NCBI GenBank assembly: GCA_030610225.1
Contig: JAUWSD010000057.1
Span: forward strand, 1-7,569
Direction: 5' to 3'
Source of the DNA: Chloroflexota bacterium
Lineage (GTDB): Bacteria; Chloroflexota; Anaerolineae; Anaerolineales; UBA11579
DNA length: 7,569 nt
Part shown: in pieces, positions 7,201-7,569 of the stretch
How the letters are laid out: each line of letters starts with the position of its first letter
Numbering within the stretch: position 1 is the first letter of the stretch
Notes under the pieces: generated by a model
Seen by the model: the letters and a program-made list of their open reading frames with translations, nothing else
Databases searched by the model: none
Told to the model about the DNA's origin: nothing
Position numbers and translations under genes: made by a program

Positions 7201-7569
7201 GCAGAACCACGGGCGTTGTACCAGATCCCATTTTTCTGTGAGTAGATACAGAGATCCCAAACGATGAGGAAATAGGTGTTGAAGCCCATCTCGTCGATGA
7301 TCTCCAGTTCCATATTCAACCTGTCCATCACCACCTTGGAGTTGGCTTCAGGTCCATATCGCTTTTCCAAACCCTGCAAGCAAAGTTCTCTCAGATAAGA
7401 TTTATTTGTATGCCCTTCTGGAATATCATATTCCGGGAGGATATATCCGTCGGTTGACAGGTCAACATTGCATTGTTCTGCAACAAGAACTGTATTTGTG
7501 ATCGCTTCAGGTATTTCAGTGAAAAGTGCTGACATCTCCTCAGGTGAGCGCAGATAATATGAATCATCC
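4296..7569 (-). CDS. dnaE: DNA polymerase III alpha subunit (C-terminal 1,090 residues, N-terminal PHP domain outside window)
   Basis: Catalytic subunit of the replicative DNA polymerase (C-family). The frame is open through the right edge: upstream of Met at 7535 it reads DDSYYLRSPEE, the usual junction after the PHP domain, so 7535 is not the start. Counting from that Met: YNARGSAAGS (106-115), the palm motif MPDIDLDF (146-153) with catalytic Asp150 and Asp152, the third Asp308 in VDFLGL, ALYRPGPMEF (385-394), ITVYQEQIM (425-433), FPKGHAADYA (498-507), a helix-hairpin-helix region around GKRALESLIMAGAFDSFGP (620-638), a likely clamp-binding QLTFF (664-668), and an OB-fold (about 735-815, VRVLGMVSRIR). 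A low-complexity acidic/Pro-rich linker (about 820-997) precedes a conserved-looking C-terminal domain (about 998-1079, LRRIHGLLISYPGKDRFAF). This is the DnaE class, not PolC, as no exonuclease insert is seen. It ends with TAG at 4298-4296. No terminator is visible in the 26 bp before the converging gene. Confidence 0.97.
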   Translation of the reverse strand, partial: DDSYYLRSPEEMSALFTEIPEAITNTVLVAEQCNVDLSTDGYILPEYDIPEGHTNKSYLRELCLQGLEKRYGPEANSKVVMDRLNMELEIIDEMGFNTYFLIVWDLCIYSQKNGIWYNARGSAAGSIVAYSLEITLVDPLAHGLIFERFLNPGRVTMPDIDLDFQDDKRHMLMEYCAHKYGEDKVASIITFGKLKAKAAVRDVGRVLDIPLSEVDKIAKMIPTIPLNMKIKEAIEKVPELKQQYNEKEYVRELLDNAIQVEGTLRNAGTHAAGVVITDKPIVDYIPLHRPTSNSEETPIKTVTQFDVNTIDQLGLLKVDFLGLSSLTIMQRCADMIKERHGKEFDLHNIPLDDEETFNQLGKGNTAGVFQLEGSGMTRWVMQMKPDQLDHVIAMVALYRPGPMEFIPSYINRMQGKEEIEYLHESLEPILGETFGITVYQEQIMYTAMKLANFSASEADFLRKAVAKKKEKQLLENYERFTNGAEANGISREAADKIFSNWEAFARYGFPKGHAADYAVLAVETAYLKTHYTVEYMTALLSVYQGNVDKIAFYVADCKNLGIEVLQPDINQSECHFSIEDGPNGEACIRFGMWAIKNFGLGPIEAIIEGRKDKKFEDLDDFSIRVDLRKVGKRALESLIMAGAFDSFGPRMAILQVMERLVMISSSHFQAKEAGQLTFFGAESDMGQRIQLPMVDPDYNRREQLNWERELIGLFISDHPLSSIYEKLKDKISHTSGQLSQVEDRQYVRVLGMVSRIRPHITKKGDPMGFAGLEDIQGMIDLVIFPRTWKKYQESIRHDQVLIVEGKIDLDSGEPKLLVDRISEDTENLSSLKDYYTKCENSKRWRKNFKKNSPPKQKPEPTPVPVGEVQKPVEINEKKQQETNQDINDQPLPPDNFPPGWDENLVDLKPDEKIAAPVREIQEEVKPAEELVIAETKTDEYIADNGNDEKEESSQNEESRVIELKQSDNVSASVEAAAVPLPSDDVNPVEIMGEVKEAKTAKSNNAPTKMITVVVRHSGDQARDNLRLRRIHGLLISYPGKDRFAFYVVEGSNGYQLEFPNDSTNISSELLKRLEQIVGAENVITEEITYQ

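Overview
The window looks like a piece of a Chloroflexota chromosome, most likely Anaerolineae. The evidence is the DnaE C-terminal tail, a lipoprotein with a Thr/Pro-rich spacer after its lipobox, an eukaryotic-like (type 2) isoleucyl-tRNA synthetase, and a T-box leader in moderate-GC DNA. This placement is inferred from memory of protein style, not from a search. There are no mobile elements, CRISPR arrays, tRNA or rRNA genes.

Layout. Positions 1-1511 (minus strand) hold the N-terminal half of ileS, cut by the left edge. Positions 1512-1840 hold its control region: a sigma70-like promoter (TTGACC, 17 bp, GATAAT), then a T-box leader of about 290 nt with Stem I, an ATC specifier, a UGGU bulge, and mutually exclusive antiterminator and terminator, then GGAGG and ATG. 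Diverging from it on the plus strand is a 592-residue lipoprotein (1913-3691) that joins a degenerate NodB-type polysaccharide deacetylase domain to an N-acetylmuramoyl-L-alanine amidase (Amidase_2) domain. Next, on the same strand, is a 176-residue protein I do not recognise (3739-4269). Converging on it after 26 bp is dnaE (4296-7569, minus strand), the DNA polymerase III alpha subunit. dnaE lacks its N-terminal PHP domain only because the window ends.

The genes do not form one pathway. ileS and dnaE are housekeeping genes for translation and replication. The lipoprotein probably acts on the cell wall outside the membrane. The clearest regulatory logic is ileS attenuation: uncharged tRNA-Ile should stabilise the antiterminator and let transcription into ileS continue. 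The best candidates for a second look are the deacetylase-amidase fusion with a lost metal-ligand Asp, the long acidic/proline-rich linker in DnaE, and the unknown 176-residue protein, which has no visible ribosome binding site. I saw no clear undescribed multi-gene system here.
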